Counted from the stretch's first letter, positions 45,650-55,186 are shown. The stretch: 64,000 bases of DNA from Allobosea sp. Tri-44 (GCF_004123845.1 NZ_NBDP01000007.1:62001-126000), one strand, 5' to 3'. Translations and numbers: made by a program. Notes: a model not told the origin generated them from the sequence alone.

Positions 45650-46849
45650 TCAGCCCGGCGCGACCTGGTGTTTGAGCGCGATCTCGCGGCCGGTATGAGC
45701 CGATTCCAGGATCGCGAGGCAGACTTCCAGGGTCGCCATACCCCATGCGCCGCAATGCAAGGGTGCGATGCCGGACCGGACGGCGGCATAAAGCTCGTCG
45801 ACGACCTCGGCACGCGGCACGGTCGGCGCCGGCAGCCCCTCCAGCCAGCGGCGGTCGTCGGCGTAAATCATCACACCCTCGGCCAATGGGCGAAGGTCGG
45901 CCTGCTCGCAGCAGACCGTGACCGGGCCGAAATGATTGTGCCCGAGGGCGGCCGGCAGCGCCGCGACGGAGCTGTTCGCCACGCCATAGGTGCGAGTATT
46001 CTTGAGCGCCGCCTCTTCCTCCGGCGTCGAGACCTGCGCCAGCCCGCGGCGCGCGGTGCCATAGCTCTCGGGATCGCGCCGCTGGCCCATCTCGCCGATC
46101 CAGCCGAGCTGCTCGTCGCTGTCATAGCGGCCATAGCCGCTATAGGTCAGCGTCGCGCTGGCTCCGTCCGCGAAAATGAGAAATGCCTGATAGGCGCCCT
46201 CCGTCGGGCGGGCCGGATCGAACCGGCCGGTCGTAGCCCGCACGGTCGAGACCAGCCCGCCACCCAGCAGCCGGACGACATCGACCTGATGGGCGCCCTG
46301 GCTGAAGACGACGCCGCCGCCCTGTGCCGTGTCGAGCTCTTCCGGTCGGCGCGGCCGGTAGAGGAAATCGGTGTGGTTCGAGGCCGTGATCATCCGCGCC
46401 CGGCCGAAGCAGCCCGAGCGGATCAACTCTGCCGCCTTGAGATACGGTGCATCGTAGGAATGGCTGTGCCCGACGAGGAGATGCACTCCGGCGGCATCGG
46501 CCGCTTCGATCATCGCCTGGCAGTCGGCGATGGTCAGCGCCATCGGCTTCTCGACGAGGACATGCTTGCCACGGGCCGCCGCGAGACGGACATGGGCGAC
46601 ATGGAACTGGTGCGGCGAGGCGATGTAGAGCGCCTCTACCGCGTCGTCGGCGCAGAGCCTCTCGACACTGTCATAGCTGCGCGCCGGCGAACCCGGCCGG
46701 GAGAAATCGCTCTCGAACTGCCGGCGCGCCTCTTCGCGCGGGTCGGCCGCGGCAACGAGCCGGATGAGCGGATGATGCGCCAGGGTCGGCAGCATCAGCA
46801 TGAAGGCGCGTCCCAATCCGACGACGCCCAGACGGAGCGGCTCAGTCAT
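45650..46849 (-). CDS. Gfo/Idh/MocA oxidoreductase, probable dihydrodiol dehydrogenase of phthalate type
   Basis: A 399-residue NAD(P)-dependent oxidoreductase. The Rossmann motif is GVVGLGRAFMLMLP, followed by EKPMALTIADC with the catalytic Lys, and HSHSYDAPY, SNHTDFLYRPRR near the substrate pocket. In phthalate clusters this family oxidises cis-4,5-dihydro-4,5-dihydroxyphthalate (Pht4/OphB role). The adjacent reductase and Rieske oxygenase genes support the same role here. It starts 9 bases after the reductase gene stop, so the two form an operon on the minus strand. Confidence 0.83.
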   Translation of the reverse strand: MTEPLRLGVVGLGRAFMLMLPTLAHHPLIRLVAAADPREEARRQFESDFSRPGSPARSYDSVERLCADDAVEALYIASPHQFHVAHVRLAAARGKHVLVEKPMALTIADCQAMIEAADAAGVHLLVGHSHSYDAPYLKAAELIRSGCFGRARMITASNHTDFLYRPRRPEELDTAQGGGVVFSQGAHQVDVVRLLGGGLVSTVRATTGRFDPARPTEGAYQAFLIFADGASATLTYSGYGRYDSDEQLGWIGEMGQRRDPESYGTARRGLAQVSTPEEEAALKNTRTYGVANSSVAALPAALGHNHFGPVTVCCEQADLRPLAEGVMIYADDRRWLEGLPAPTVPRAEVVDELYAAVRSGIAPLHCGAWGMATLEVCLAILESAHTGREIALKHQVAPG

Positions 46850-46858
46850 CGCAGATCC

Positions 46859-47818
46859 CTAGAGGTCGAGCACGAGTTCGGCGGATTTTGCCCGCGACAC
46901 ACAGATCATGATGCTGCGGGCGCGCTCATGCTCGGCCAGCGCCAGATCGCGATGATCGGGCTCTCCCGAGACGAGCCGTGTCCTGCAGGTGCCGCAGGTA
47001 CCGCTTTCGCAGGAGGAGGGCAGTACTTTGCCGGCCTCCCGCAGCCGCTCCAGGATCGACCTGTCGGCCGGCACTATGAGGCGCTCTCCGCTTTTCGCCA
47101 GCACGACCGTGAACGGCGTATTGTCTTCCGACCGGACCCGGGCCGTGCCGAAATCCTCGAAATGCACGGCGGCCGACGACCAGTGCCCGGTCATGTCGCG
47201 TACCGCCTCCATCAATCCACGCGGCCCGCAGCAATAGAGATGGGCGCCTTTCGGCTCCTCCAGGATCGGCCAGAGGTCATAGGCCTTGTCCGGGTCGCCG
47301 CCGTCATGGTGGATCACCACCTTGCCGCGGAACTCCGGCGTCAGGAACTCGTCCCGGAAGGCCATCATCTCCGGGCTGCGCGTGAAATAGTAGAGCCTGA
47401 ACGGCTTCGCCCGTGTCGCCAGCAGATGCCTGATCATGGCGCGGATCGGCGTGATGCCGATGCCGCCGGCGATGAAGATGTAGCTGGATGGACCCGGCTT
47501 CAGCGCGAAGTCGTTGCGCGGCGCCGTGATCGCGATCTCGTCGCCGACATGCGTCCTGTCGATCAGGCTGATCGAACCGCCACGCCCGCCGAGCTCCTTC
47601 TTGACGGCGATGAGATAGTGACCGGCGTCGTCCGGATCATTGCAGAGCGAGTATTTCCGCATCTCGCCAGTGGGGACCCTGACGCCGAGATGGGCGCCGG
47701 GCGTGAACGGCGCCAGCGCCTCCCCATCCGCCGGGCGCAGCTCGAACAGGCAGATGTCCTTGGCGACCATCTGCTTGTCGGCGATCGTGACCCGGATGGT
47801 CGCTGCTTCCTCGCTCAT
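46859..47818 (-). CDS. Rieske oxygenase reductase (PDR/VanB family), phthalate dioxygenase reductase type
   Basis: A 319-residue flavin/iron-sulfur reductase passing NAD(P)H electrons to the oxygenase. An FMN-binding barrel with RKYSLCNDPDD, an NAD domain with IAGGIGITPIRAM and YCCGPRGLMEA, and a C-terminal plant-type [2Fe-2S] ferredoxin with CESGTCGTCRTRL and a last Cys in MICVSRA are visible. The layout matches the phthalate dioxygenase and vanillate demethylase reductases. It is divergent from the oxygenase gene across a 114-base promoter region. Confidence 0.92.
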   Translation of the reverse strand: MSEEAATIRVTIADKQMVAKDICLFELRPADGEALAPFTPGAHLGVRVPTGEMRKYSLCNDPDDAGHYLIAVKKELGGRGGSISLIDRTHVGDEIAITAPRNDFALKPGPSSYIFIAGGIGITPIRAMIRHLLATRAKPFRLYYFTRSPEMMAFRDEFLTPEFRGKVVIHHDGGDPDKAYDLWPILEEPKGAHLYCCGPRGLMEAVRDMTGHWSSAAVHFEDFGTARVRSEDNTPFTVVLAKSGERLIVPADRSILERLREAGKVLPSSCESGTCGTCRTRLVSGEPDHRDLALAEHERARSIMICVSRAKSAELVLDL

Positions 47819-47871
47819 GTTCCCCTCCGCGAGCCACTCTCGACAAGCGTTTCGAACCGGACTAATCTTAC

Positions 47872-47887
47872 ACTTAGATATCTAAGT
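47872..47887. promoter_or_regulatory. 16-bp palindrome in the divergent reductase/oxygenase promoter
   Basis: A perfect palindrome ACTTAGATATCTAAGT about midway between the reductase start (47818) and the oxygenase start (47933). The AGATATCT core and arm length are typical of MarR-family operators, and a MarR gene is in the cluster. A similar site is at 53354-53366. Confidence 0.6.
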
Positions 47888-47932
47888 AATTTGCCGCTGG
47901 CTAGTCCGAGCCGCGATTTGGGAGGGGTCCAC

Positions 47933-49267
47933 ATGCTCACCCGCGAAGAGAACGAACTGCTCTGTCGCGTCGAAGGCGACACTCCGATGGGCCGGCTGAT
48001 GCGGCGGCACTGGGTGCCGGCGCTGCTCTCCGAGCAGCTCGTCGAGAGCGACGGAGCGCCGGTTCGCGTCCGGCTCTTCGGCGAGGATCTCGTCGCTTTC
48101 CGCGACACCGACGGGCGCATCGGCGTGCTCGGCGAGTTCTGCCCGCATCGCAAGGCCTCGCTGTTCTTCGGGCGCAACGAGGAATGCGGTTTGCGCTGCC
48201 TCTACCATGGCTGGAAGTTCGACGTGGACGGCAAGGTGCTGGAGATGGTCTCCGAGCCGGCTGAAAGCGGCTTCGCCGAGAAGCTCCAGCACAAGGCCTA
48301 TCCGACACAGGAAGCCGGCGGTTTCATCTGGGTCTATATGGGGCCGAAGGAACTGATGCCGGACTTCGAGCCGCCGGCCTGGGCCCCGACGCCGGAGGCC
48401 AAGGTCTCGATCGTCAAGATCGACCTGCCGTGCAACTGGGCGCAGATCATGGAAGGGCAGATCGATTCCGCCCATTCCTCCAGCCTGCACTCATCCGACA
48501 TGAAGCCCGCCCGCGTGACCACCGCGGGCACGACCGCGACGCACTGGACGCGGCCGTCGACAGACAAGAATCCGCGTATCCAGGTTCAGCTGACGAATTA
48601 CGGCTTCCGCTATGCCGCGATCCGGCGGCCGATCGTCAATGCGCAGACGCATGACTACATCCGGTTGACGGTCTTCGTCGCACCCTTCGCGGCCCTGATC
48701 CCGCCGAACGCCTCCTACAACGTCGCCACGGTGATCGTGCCCAAGGACGATGTCTCCAGCTATTTCCACTTCATCGCCTGGGGCAATGACGACTGCATCG
48801 ACCAGGAGAGCTGGCGCAAGTTCTGCGTCGCGCAGGTCGGCATCGATCTCGACAAGACCTACAAGCCGATGCTGCGCAACAAGGCGAACGACTACCTGCA
48901 GGACCGCAAGGCGATGAAGCTGGGCGATTTCACCGGCGTGCCCGGGATCCCGAACCAGGACATCATGATGTGGGAATCGATGGGGCCGATCGCCGACCGT
49001 ACCAGCGAGCGCCTCGGCGCCAGCGACATCGCCATCGTCCAGTTCCGCCGCGTGATGATCGATGCGGCGCGCAAGCACGCCGCCGGCAGCGAGGCCATCG
49101 GCCTGATCCAGCCGCATATCCCGCAGGCCAAGCTGCGCTCCTATCAGGGCATCGTCCCCAAGAGCGAGGACTGGCGCAAGCTCGGCGCGTCGAGCGAGGA
49201 GGTCGCGGTGCTCGACGGGATGGAGCAGGACGAGACCGAAGCCGAGATGGCGGCTGCACGGGGCTGA
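47933..49267 (+). CDS. Rieske non-haem iron oxygenase, large subunit (phthalate 4,5-dioxygenase-like)
   Basis: 444 residues. The N-terminal Rieske domain has C70-x-H72 (FCPHR) and C89-xx-H92 (CLYHGWKF), binding the [2Fe-2S] cluster. The catalytic domain carries MEGQIDSAHSSSLHSSD, with the two His and preceding Asp expected at the mononuclear iron and electron bridge. The overall sequence (MLTREENELLCRVEGDTPMG, then RLMRRHWVPALL) matches the phthalate 4,5-dioxygenase group (OphA2/Pht3). The ATG at 47933 follows GGGAGGGG. It needs the reductase encoded divergently. The substrate is likely a phthalate or a similar aromatic acid. Confidence 0.9.
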   Translation: MLTREENELLCRVEGDTPMGRLMRRHWVPALLSEQLVESDGAPVRVRLFGEDLVAFRDTDGRIGVLGEFCPHRKASLFFGRNEECGLRCLYHGWKFDVDGKVLEMVSEPAESGFAEKLQHKAYPTQEAGGFIWVYMGPKELMPDFEPPAWAPTPEAKVSIVKIDLPCNWAQIMEGQIDSAHSSSLHSSDMKPARVTTAGTTATHWTRPSTDKNPRIQVQLTNYGFRYAAIRRPIVNAQTHDYIRLTVFVAPFAALIPPNASYNVATVIVPKDDVSSYFHFIAWGNDDCIDQESWRKFCVAQVGIDLDKTYKPMLRNKANDYLQDRKAMKLGDFTGVPGIPNQDIMMWESMGPIADRTSERLGASDIAIVQFRRVMIDAARKHAAGSEAIGLIQPHIPQAKLRSYQGIVPKSEDWRKLGASSEEVAVLDGMEQDETEAEMAAARG

Positions 49268-49402
49268 TCCGCCGGGGCACTGCGCCTCTCGCAACTGCGA
49301 AGTAGTTTTTCGGCATCGCGGCCAAAGCGGGAAAGTCTTTGAACGCAGCCTGTGCGTGCGCGAGTGTTCGCGCCAACGCGCACACCTGCCGTGAGACCAG
49401 CC

Positions 49403-50866
49403 ATGCTCGACAAGCCCGCGCCGACCGGCCGCAGCCTCTATATCGGCGGAAGCTGGCGCCATCCGCTGTCTGGGCGCTACGCCCCGACCCTCAACCCCGG
49501 CACGAACGAGGTCATCTGCGATGTCGCCGAGGCATCCGCGGCCGATATCGATGTCGCGGTCGCGGCGGCGCGGACGGGTTTCCGGACGTGGCGCCAGGTG
49601 CCGCCGCTTGAGCGCGGGCGCATCCTGAAGGCGATCGCAATGGTCGTCCGCGAGAATGCCCGCGAACTCGCTGCGCTCGACGCCGCCAATTGCGGCAATC
49701 CAATGCGCGAGATGGTCGGCGACGCCGCCATCGCGGCGGCACAGCTCGACTTCTTCGGTGGCCTCGTCACCGAGATGAAGGGCGACACCATTCCGATGGG
49801 CCCCGATGCGATCAATCTCACGGTGCGCCAGCCACTCGGCGTCGTCGCCCGCATCCTCGCCTTCAATCACCCCTTCATGTTCTGCGCCGGCAAGATGGCG
49901 GCGCCGCTGGCGGCCGGCAACGCCGTCATCATCAAGCCACCGGAGCAGGCGCCGCTGTCCTCGCTCAGGCTCGCCGAGCTCATCGGCGGCCTGCTGCCGG
50001 AGGGCGTCCTCAGCATCGTGCCCGGCGGGCGCGAGGCGGGAGCGGCGCTCGCCAGCCATCCCGGCATCGACAAGGTCGCGCTGATCGGCAGCGTCCAGGC
50101 CGGCCGCGCCGTGATGAAAGCCGCGAGCGACACAATCAAGCCCGTGCTGCTGGAGCTCGGCGGCAAGAACGCGCTGATCGCCTTCGCCGATGCCGATCCC
50201 GAGCGGGTCGCCGCCGCGGTCGTCGCTGGCATGAACTTCACCTGGTGCGGCCAGTCCTGCGGCTCGACCAGCCGGGCGTTCATCCACCGCGACATCTATG
50301 AAGCGGTTCTCTCTCGGCTGCCGCAGAAGCTGTCCGGCTTCGTGCCCGGCATTCCGACCGACGAGGCCACGACCATGGGCGCGATCGTCAGCGCAGCCCA
50401 GCATGCCCGCATCCTCGATTTCATCGCCTCGGCAACGGCCGAGGGCGCGAGGTTGGTCTGCGGAGGCCGCGTGCCGGACGATCCCAGGCTCGCCGGGGGG
50501 TTCTACATCGAGCCGACGATCTTCGCCGATGTGACGCCGCAGATGCGGATCGCGCGCGAGGAGATCTTCGGCCCGGTTCTCTCGGTCATGCCCTGGAGCG
50601 ACGAGGCCCAGATGCTGGAGACGGTCAACAGCGTCGAATACGGGCTGACCTGCTCGATCTGGACCAATGACCTTGTCAAAGCGCACCGCACCGCCCTGGC
50701 GGCGGAGGCCGGTTTCGTCTGGGTCAACGAGGTCGCGAAACATTTCCTGGGCACGCCCTTCGGGGGCTGGAAGCAATCGGGCATTGGCCGCGAGGAATGC
50801 CTCGGCGAGCTCATCGCCTTCACCCAGGAAAAGAACATCCATGTCAGCCTGAAATTGCCGGGCTGA
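49403..50866 (+). CDS. NAD-dependent aldehyde dehydrogenase
   Basis: A 487-residue ALDH family enzyme. Visible elements are FNHPFMFCAGKMAAPL, a Rossmann Gly-rich IGSVQAGRAVM, ELGGKNALIAFADAD with the general-base Glu, the catalytic Cys in WCGQSCGSTSRAF, and EEIFGPVLSVMPW. It is most like the betaine/semialdehyde dehydrogenase branch. I chose the ATG at 49403 (MLDKPAP); the upstream 50 bases look non-coding. It is followed by the ThDP enzyme, whose aldehyde product it could oxidise. The gap to the oxygenase is 135 bases. Confidence 0.9.
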   Translation: MLDKPAPTGRSLYIGGSWRHPLSGRYAPTLNPGTNEVICDVAEASAADIDVAVAAARTGFRTWRQVPPLERGRILKAIAMVVRENARELAALDAANCGNPMREMVGDAAIAAAQLDFFGGLVTEMKGDTIPMGPDAINLTVRQPLGVVARILAFNHPFMFCAGKMAAPLAAGNAVIIKPPEQAPLSSLRLAELIGGLLPEGVLSIVPGGREAGAALASHPGIDKVALIGSVQAGRAVMKAASDTIKPVLLELGGKNALIAFADADPERVAAAVVAGMNFTWCGQSCGSTSRAFIHRDIYEAVLSRLPQKLSGFVPGIPTDEATTMGAIVSAAQHARILDFIASATAEGARLVCGGRVPDDPRLAGGFYIEPTIFADVTPQMRIAREEIFGPVLSVMPWSDEAQMLETVNSVEYGLTCSIWTNDLVKAHRTALAAEAGFVWVNEVAKHFLGTPFGGWKQSGIGREECLGELIAFTQEKNIHVSLKLPG

Positions 50867-50943
50867 CGCTTCAGGACGGCCGGGATCGCTGCCGCAGGCA
50901 GTCGGTCGCAGCGTCGTTCGCAAGAACAATCTGGGGAAACGCC

Positions 50944-52731
50944 ATGAACGACCTGACGCTGTCCGGTATCGATGTGCCCGTTGCGTCGAGCGACAACGGC
51001 ATCTGGGGGAGCGACGTCGTCGCGCAGATGCTGCGCGCGCTCGACATCCCTTATCTCGCGCTGAATCCCGGCTCCAGCTTCCGCGGCCTGCACGACAGCC
51101 TCGTCAACCATCTCGGCAACCAGCAGCCGCAGATGCTGCTGTGCCTGCATGAAGAGCATGCCGTCGCTGTCGCCCATGGCTATGCCAAGGTCACAGGCAA
51201 GCCGATGGGCGTGATCCTGCACAGCAATGTCGGCCTGATGCACGGCGTGATGGCGATCTACAACGCCTGGTGCGATCGCGTGCCGATGCTGATCCTCGGC
51301 GCGACCGGCCCGGTCGACGCGGCCGAGCGCCGGCCCTGGATCGACTGGCTGCACACCGCCAAGGATCAGGGCGCCCTGATCCGGCCTTATGTGAAATGGG
51401 ACGACCAGCCCGTCTCGGTGGCGGCCACGGTCGATGCGCTGATCCGCGCGACCAATCTCACGCGCAGCGCGCCGCAGGCTCCGACCTATGTCTGCCTCGA
51501 TGTCTCGATGCAGGAGAAGCGGCTCGAGGAGATGCCGCCTCTTCCTGACCCGAAACGCTTCGCTGTCGCTTCGCCGAGCGTTCCGGCAGCCGCCGAGATC
51601 AGCCGGGCTGCGGATCTGCTGCGGGACGCAAAGGCTCCGCTCATCCTGTTCGGGCGGATGTCGCGCGCAGAGCGCGACTGGGGCCGCCGTGTCGCGCTGG
51701 CCGAGCATCTCGGCGCTGCCGTCCTCACCGACATCAAGACCGCGGCCGTCTTCCCGACGGATCATCCCCTGCACGCAGCCAAGCCGTCCTTCTTCCTCGA
51801 TGCGCAGGCGGTCGACGCCATCCGCGCCGCCGACGTCATCCTCGCCTTCGACTGGGTCGATCTTGGCGGCACCCTGCGCCAGGCCGATGGGGCCTCATTG
51901 GCCCGCGTGATCAGCGTCTCGCTGGATCACCATCTGCACAATGGCTGGAGCATGGACCATCAGGCGCTCGCGCCGGCCGATCTGCATCTCGCCGCCGATC
52001 CCGATGCGGCCATGCACCTGATCGCCGACGCATTGGGGGCCGGCCCCGGCACGGCCCCGGCCGTCCGCCCGACCTTGCCGGCGCTGGCCTTCGATGGCGA
52101 GCGCCCGCTGGACGTCGTTTCGCTCGCCGCAGCCATGGGCGAAGCGCTACAGGACGAGGTGATCAGCCTGGTTCGCCTGCCGCTCGGCTGGGCCACCGAG
52201 GCCTGGCATTTTCGGCATCCGCTCGACTATCTCGGGATCGACGGCGGCGCCGGCATCGGCTCGGGGCCGGGCATGCTGATCGGCGCGGCCCTGGCGCTCA
52301 AGGGCTCGGGCCGGCTCCCCGTGGCGGTTCTGGGTGACGGCGACACCATGATGGCGGCCTCCGCCTTGTGGACGGCAGCGCATTACAAGCTGCCCTTCGT
52401 CGCGATCGTCTCGAACAACCGCTCCTTCTACAATGACGAGATCCATCAGGAGCGCGTCGCCAGGCAGCGTCAGCGCCCGGTCGAGAACAAGTGGATCGGC
52501 CAGCGCATCGACGAGCCCGATATCGACATCGCCGCCATCGCCAGGGCCCAGGGGTTGATGGGCATCGGCCCGATCCGAACGGTCGATGCCCTCCGCGACG
52601 CGGTGACCGAGGCGGCGAAGGCCGCCAAGGCCGGCGCGTCGGTCCTGATCGATGCGCGGGTCATGCCAGGCTACAACCCGGCGATGGCGGCCGGCATGAC
52701 GCGCCATGCCGGGCAAACGCCGAAGGACTGA
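50944..52731 (+). CDS. Thiamine diphosphate-dependent enzyme (2-oxoacid decarboxylase/acetolactate synthase family)
   Basis: 595 residues with three ThDP-family domains. The N-terminal Pyr domain has LNPGSSFRGLHD and the catalytic Glu in CLHEEHAVAVAHGYAKVTG. The C-terminal PP domain has the GDGDTMMAASALWTAAHYKL, then VAIVSNN ThDP/Mg motif. A likely activity is decarboxylation of an aromatic or 2-oxo acid to an aldehyde, passed to the dehydrogenase encoded just upstream. The specificity cannot be read; benzoylformate decarboxylase is only one possibility. The ATG at 50944 starts the known N-terminus. Confidence 0.87.
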   Translation: MNDLTLSGIDVPVASSDNGIWGSDVVAQMLRALDIPYLALNPGSSFRGLHDSLVNHLGNQQPQMLLCLHEEHAVAVAHGYAKVTGKPMGVILHSNVGLMHGVMAIYNAWCDRVPMLILGATGPVDAAERRPWIDWLHTAKDQGALIRPYVKWDDQPVSVAATVDALIRATNLTRSAPQAPTYVCLDVSMQEKRLEEMPPLPDPKRFAVASPSVPAAAEISRAADLLRDAKAPLILFGRMSRAERDWGRRVALAEHLGAAVLTDIKTAAVFPTDHPLHAAKPSFFLDAQAVDAIRAADVILAFDWVDLGGTLRQADGASLARVISVSLDHHLHNGWSMDHQALAPADLHLAADPDAAMHLIADALGAGPGTAPAVRPTLPALAFDGERPLDVVSLAAAMGEALQDEVISLVRLPLGWATEAWHFRHPLDYLGIDGGAGIGSGPGMLIGAALALKGSGRLPVAVLGDGDTMMAASALWTAAHYKLPFVAIVSNNRSFYNDEIHQERVARQRQRPVENKWIGQRIDEPDIDIAAIARAQGLMGIGPIRTVDALRDAVTEAAKAAKAGASVLIDARVMPGYNPAMAAGMTRHAGQTPKD

Positions 52732-52745
52732 GCGCCGAGGGCTGT

Positions 52746-53252
52746 TCAGGCGGCTCCGGCAGGGTCAGCGACGTCCGGCACATCGGCGAGATTGCGCTGG
52801 ACCGCGGCGAGATAGCCGAGAAAACGGGCCTTATCCTCTGGCGTGAAACCGGCAGTCGCCTGCTCGACCACCTCCTGCGCCATCGGCAGGAGCTCGGCCC
52901 TGAGCGCCTGGCCCTTCGGCGTCAGCAGCACGTGCAGCTTTCGCCTGTCATGCAGGTCGCGTTCGCGGCTGATCAGGCCAGCCTTCTCCATGGCGGTGAG
53001 TGCGGCCAGCGTCGTCGGTTCCATCGTGCCGATCCGGCGGGACAGCTCGCGCTGGGTCAGCCCGTCCTCCTGCCAGAGTGCCCGCAGGAAATACCACATG
53101 CCCGTGGTGACGCCGTGCGGCTCGATCTTGCTCTGCAGATAGCGCTGTGTCGCGCGGTTCGCCATCCGCAGCTGGTAGCCGACACTGCTCTCGAACGGCA
53201 GATCGTGCGGGGCTCCAGGCAGCCCGCCATTCTCGTCCCCCGTCGTCGCCAC
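52746..53252 (-). CDS. MarR-family transcriptional regulator
   Basis: 168 residues with the winged-helix core: TTGMWYFLRALWQEDGLTQR, ELSRRIGTMEPTTLAALTAM, then RERDLHDRRKLHVLLTPKG with the wing. It starts at GTG 53252. MarR proteins of this type sense aromatic carboxylates and bind palindromes like the one at 47872-47887, so it is a good candidate repressor of the catabolic operons. It is antisense to, and between, the ThDP gene and the ABC transporter genes. Confidence 0.9.
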   Translation of the reverse strand: MATTGDENGGLPGAPHDLPFESSVGYQLRMANRATQRYLQSKIEPHGVTTGMWYFLRALWQEDGLTQRELSRRIGTMEPTTLAALTAMEKAGLISRERDLHDRRKLHVLLTPKGQALRAELLPMAQEVVEQATAGFTPEDKARFLGYLAAVQRNLADVPDVADPAGAA

Positions 53253-53353
53253 GATCGTTCACATCTCCAAGGTCAGGGCCGGCCAGTATAGGCCGCAACC
53301 GCGCCCTCGATAGCGCGTGCACCCGCCCATCCTGAAAAGTTTGACTGGCCAAG

Positions 53354-53366
53354 CAAGATAATCTTG
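53354..53366. promoter_or_regulatory. CAAGATAATCTTG palindrome between the MarR gene and ABC operon
   Basis: 6-bp arms CAAGAT/ATCTTG around one base, in the 290-base region between the divergent MarR and transporter genes. The AGAT/ATCT core resembles the palindrome at 47872-47887, so both may bind the MarR protein. The 53253-53542 gap has no other feature I can support. Confidence 0.45.
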
Positions 53367-53542
53367 GACCTTGCCCGCGCCGCCTCACTAACGTGGCGAC
53401 TGCGTAGGCCGCGAACCGAAGCGAAGACGGCCGCGCGAGGGAAGGATGACATGCCGCCGACTCAGTCGGGCCTCGACCGCTCCGGGCGCGCCAACGCCGC
53501 GCACCCTCCAGCTGCTGACGCAGCTGGACGAGGGTTGGAGCG

Positions 53543-54427
53543 ATGAGCGACGGCCAGCCAAGGGATGAGCGCTCAATGCCCGCTTCGGCCGCCAAACTGC
53601 GTCTAGCCGAGACCGTGAAAGAGGCCGACCTGGTCATCGACGGCGTGACGATGCGCTTCGAGACGCGCGAAGGCGCCATCACCGCCGTCGACGATATGTC
53701 GTTCTCGGTCGAGCGCGGCGAGTTCGTCTCGATCATCGGCCCGTCGGGATGCGGCAAGTCGACCGTGTTCAACATTCTGGGCGGGCTGGTGCGCGGCTAC
53801 GAGGGCAAGGTCAGTGTCGGCGGCGACGTGATCTCGGGCCCGCATCCCTCGATCGGCATGGTCTTCCAGGAGGAATCGACCTTTCCCTGGCGGACAGTGC
53901 TCGACAACGTCGCCTTCCCGCTCGAGGTCAAGGGCGTGCGCAAGGCCGAGCGCCATGAGGCGGCACGGCACTTCATCGACATGGTCGGCCTGAACGGCTT
54001 CGAGCAGCGTTACCCGGCCGAACTATCGGGCGGCATGCGCCAGCGCGTCGCCATCGCCCGCACGCTGGTGTTCGAGCCCAAGATCCTGCTGATGGACGAA
54101 CCCTTCGCCGCGCTGGACGAGCAGACCCGCCTGCTGCTCGGCGACAAGGTCCTGAAGATTCAGGAAACGCTGAAGCAGACCACCCTGCTGATCACGCACA
54201 ATATCACCGAGGCCGTGCAGCTCTCCGACCGGGTCATCATCATGACCTTCCGCCCCGGCAAGGTGAAGCGCATCGTCGACATCCGCCTGCCACGGCCGCG
54301 CACGGGCGACGTCGTCGGCAGCGAGGCTTTCGGCCGCCATGTTGCCGAGATCTGGAACGATCTGCGGGAAGAAGCCTCGCGCGGCATGGCCGAATCCGAG
54401 GCGGGCGCCCGCCGCCGGAAGGGCTGA
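53543..54427 (+). CDS. ABC transporter ATP-binding protein (nitrate/sulfonate/taurine type)
   Basis: 294 residues. Walker A GPSGCGKST, Q loop VFQEESTFPWRTVLDNVAFP, signature LSGGMRQRVAIARTL and Walker B ILLMDEPFAALDEQTR are complete, with H-loop LITHNITEA. The NrtD/SsuB/TauB branch handles small anions such as sulfonates, aromatic acids or pyrimidine precursors. It starts an operon with a permease 3 bases downstream; the solute-binding protein and a second permease are encoded further on. Uptake of the aromatic substrate of this cluster is a fair inference. Confidence 0.92.
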   Translation: MSDGQPRDERSMPASAAKLRLAETVKEADLVIDGVTMRFETREGAITAVDDMSFSVERGEFVSIIGPSGCGKSTVFNILGGLVRGYEGKVSVGGDVISGPHPSIGMVFQEESTFPWRTVLDNVAFPLEVKGVRKAERHEAARHFIDMVGLNGFEQRYPAELSGGMRQRVAIARTLVFEPKILLMDEPFAALDEQTRLLLGDKVLKIQETLKQTTLLITHNITEAVQLSDRVIIMTFRPGKVKRIVDIRLPRPRTGDVVGSEAFGRHVAEIWNDLREEASRGMAESEAGARRRKG

Positions 54428-54430
54428 ACC

Positions 54431-55186
54431 ATGCGGCTCGCTGGAATCCCGCCGCTCGCGATCGGCTTCGCCACGGTTGGCCTCGTCCTGGGAGTGGTCG
54501 AAGTTCTCCTGCTGCTTGGCCTCCTGAACCAGTTCGTGATCCCGCTACCTTCGGCCGTTCTCGGCAGCTTCGGCCGGTTGTTCGCGGAGGAACAGCTGCT
54601 GGAGCGGTTGATGATGACCGGCAGCGAGGCGCTGGCCGCGAGCGTCCTCGTCGCCATCGTCGGCATCTCGCTCGGGGTGCTGCTCTACAAGGTCCGGATC
54701 CTCGCGCTGGCGACCGAGCCCTGGGTGGCGGCGGTCGCCGCCGCGCCGGTAGTGCTGGCCTATCCGCTCTTCCTCGTGATCTTCGGACGCAGCGCCGCCA
54801 CGATCATCGCGATGGGCTTCGTGGCCGGCCTCGCTCCGGTCATCCTGAAGACACTGGAAGGGCTGAAGGGCGTCAGGAAGAGCCTGATCAATGTCGGGCT
54901 GAGCTATAATCTCACGCCTTCGCAGCAATTCTGGAAGATCGAATTCCCCGCTGCCATCCCGACGATCTTCGTCGGCGTTCGCCTCGGCCTCGTCTTCGCG
55001 CTGATCAACCTGATCGGCGTCGAGTTCCTGATCAATTTCGGTGGGCTCGGCCAGCTGATCAACGATCTCGCGGAGCGCTACGACCTCGCCGGCGTCTTCG
55101 CGACGATCGTCTTCGTCATTCTCGTCAGCGTCGTGATTTTCGCGGCACTCGAGCGCATGGAACGCTGGCTCCGGCCGGGCCGCTAG
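54431..55186 (+). CDS. ABC transporter permease 1
   Basis: 251 residues, about six membrane helices, with the conserved cytoplasmic loop LSYNLTPSQQFWKIEFPAAI, then PTIFVGVRLGLVFALI, the EAA motif of the BPD_transp_1 family. It follows the ATPase by 3 bases. A second permease is encoded at 58527, so the transporter may be a heterodimer or two pairs may exist. Confidence 0.9.
   Translation: MRLAGIPPLAIGFATVGLVLGVVEVLLLLGLLNQFVIPLPSAVLGSFGRLFAEEQLLERLMMTGSEALAASVLVAIVGISLGVLLYKVRILALATEPWVAAVAAAPVVLAYPLFLVIFGRSAATIIAMGFVAGLAPVILKTLEGLKGVRKSLINVGLSYNLTPSQQFWKIEFPAAIPTIFVGVRLGLVFALINLIGVEFLINFGGLGQLINDLAERYDLAGVFATIVFVILVSVVIFAALERMERWLRPGR

Noticed and set aside
45668-47932. A 1199-residue reading extending the Rieske oxygenase upstream
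   Set aside because: The extra 750 residues lie antisense to the dehydrogenase and reductase genes; the oxygenase family start is the ATG at 47933.
48491-50929. 812-residue minus-strand open frame
   Set aside because: Antisense shadow of the Rieske oxygenase and aldehyde dehydrogenase genes.
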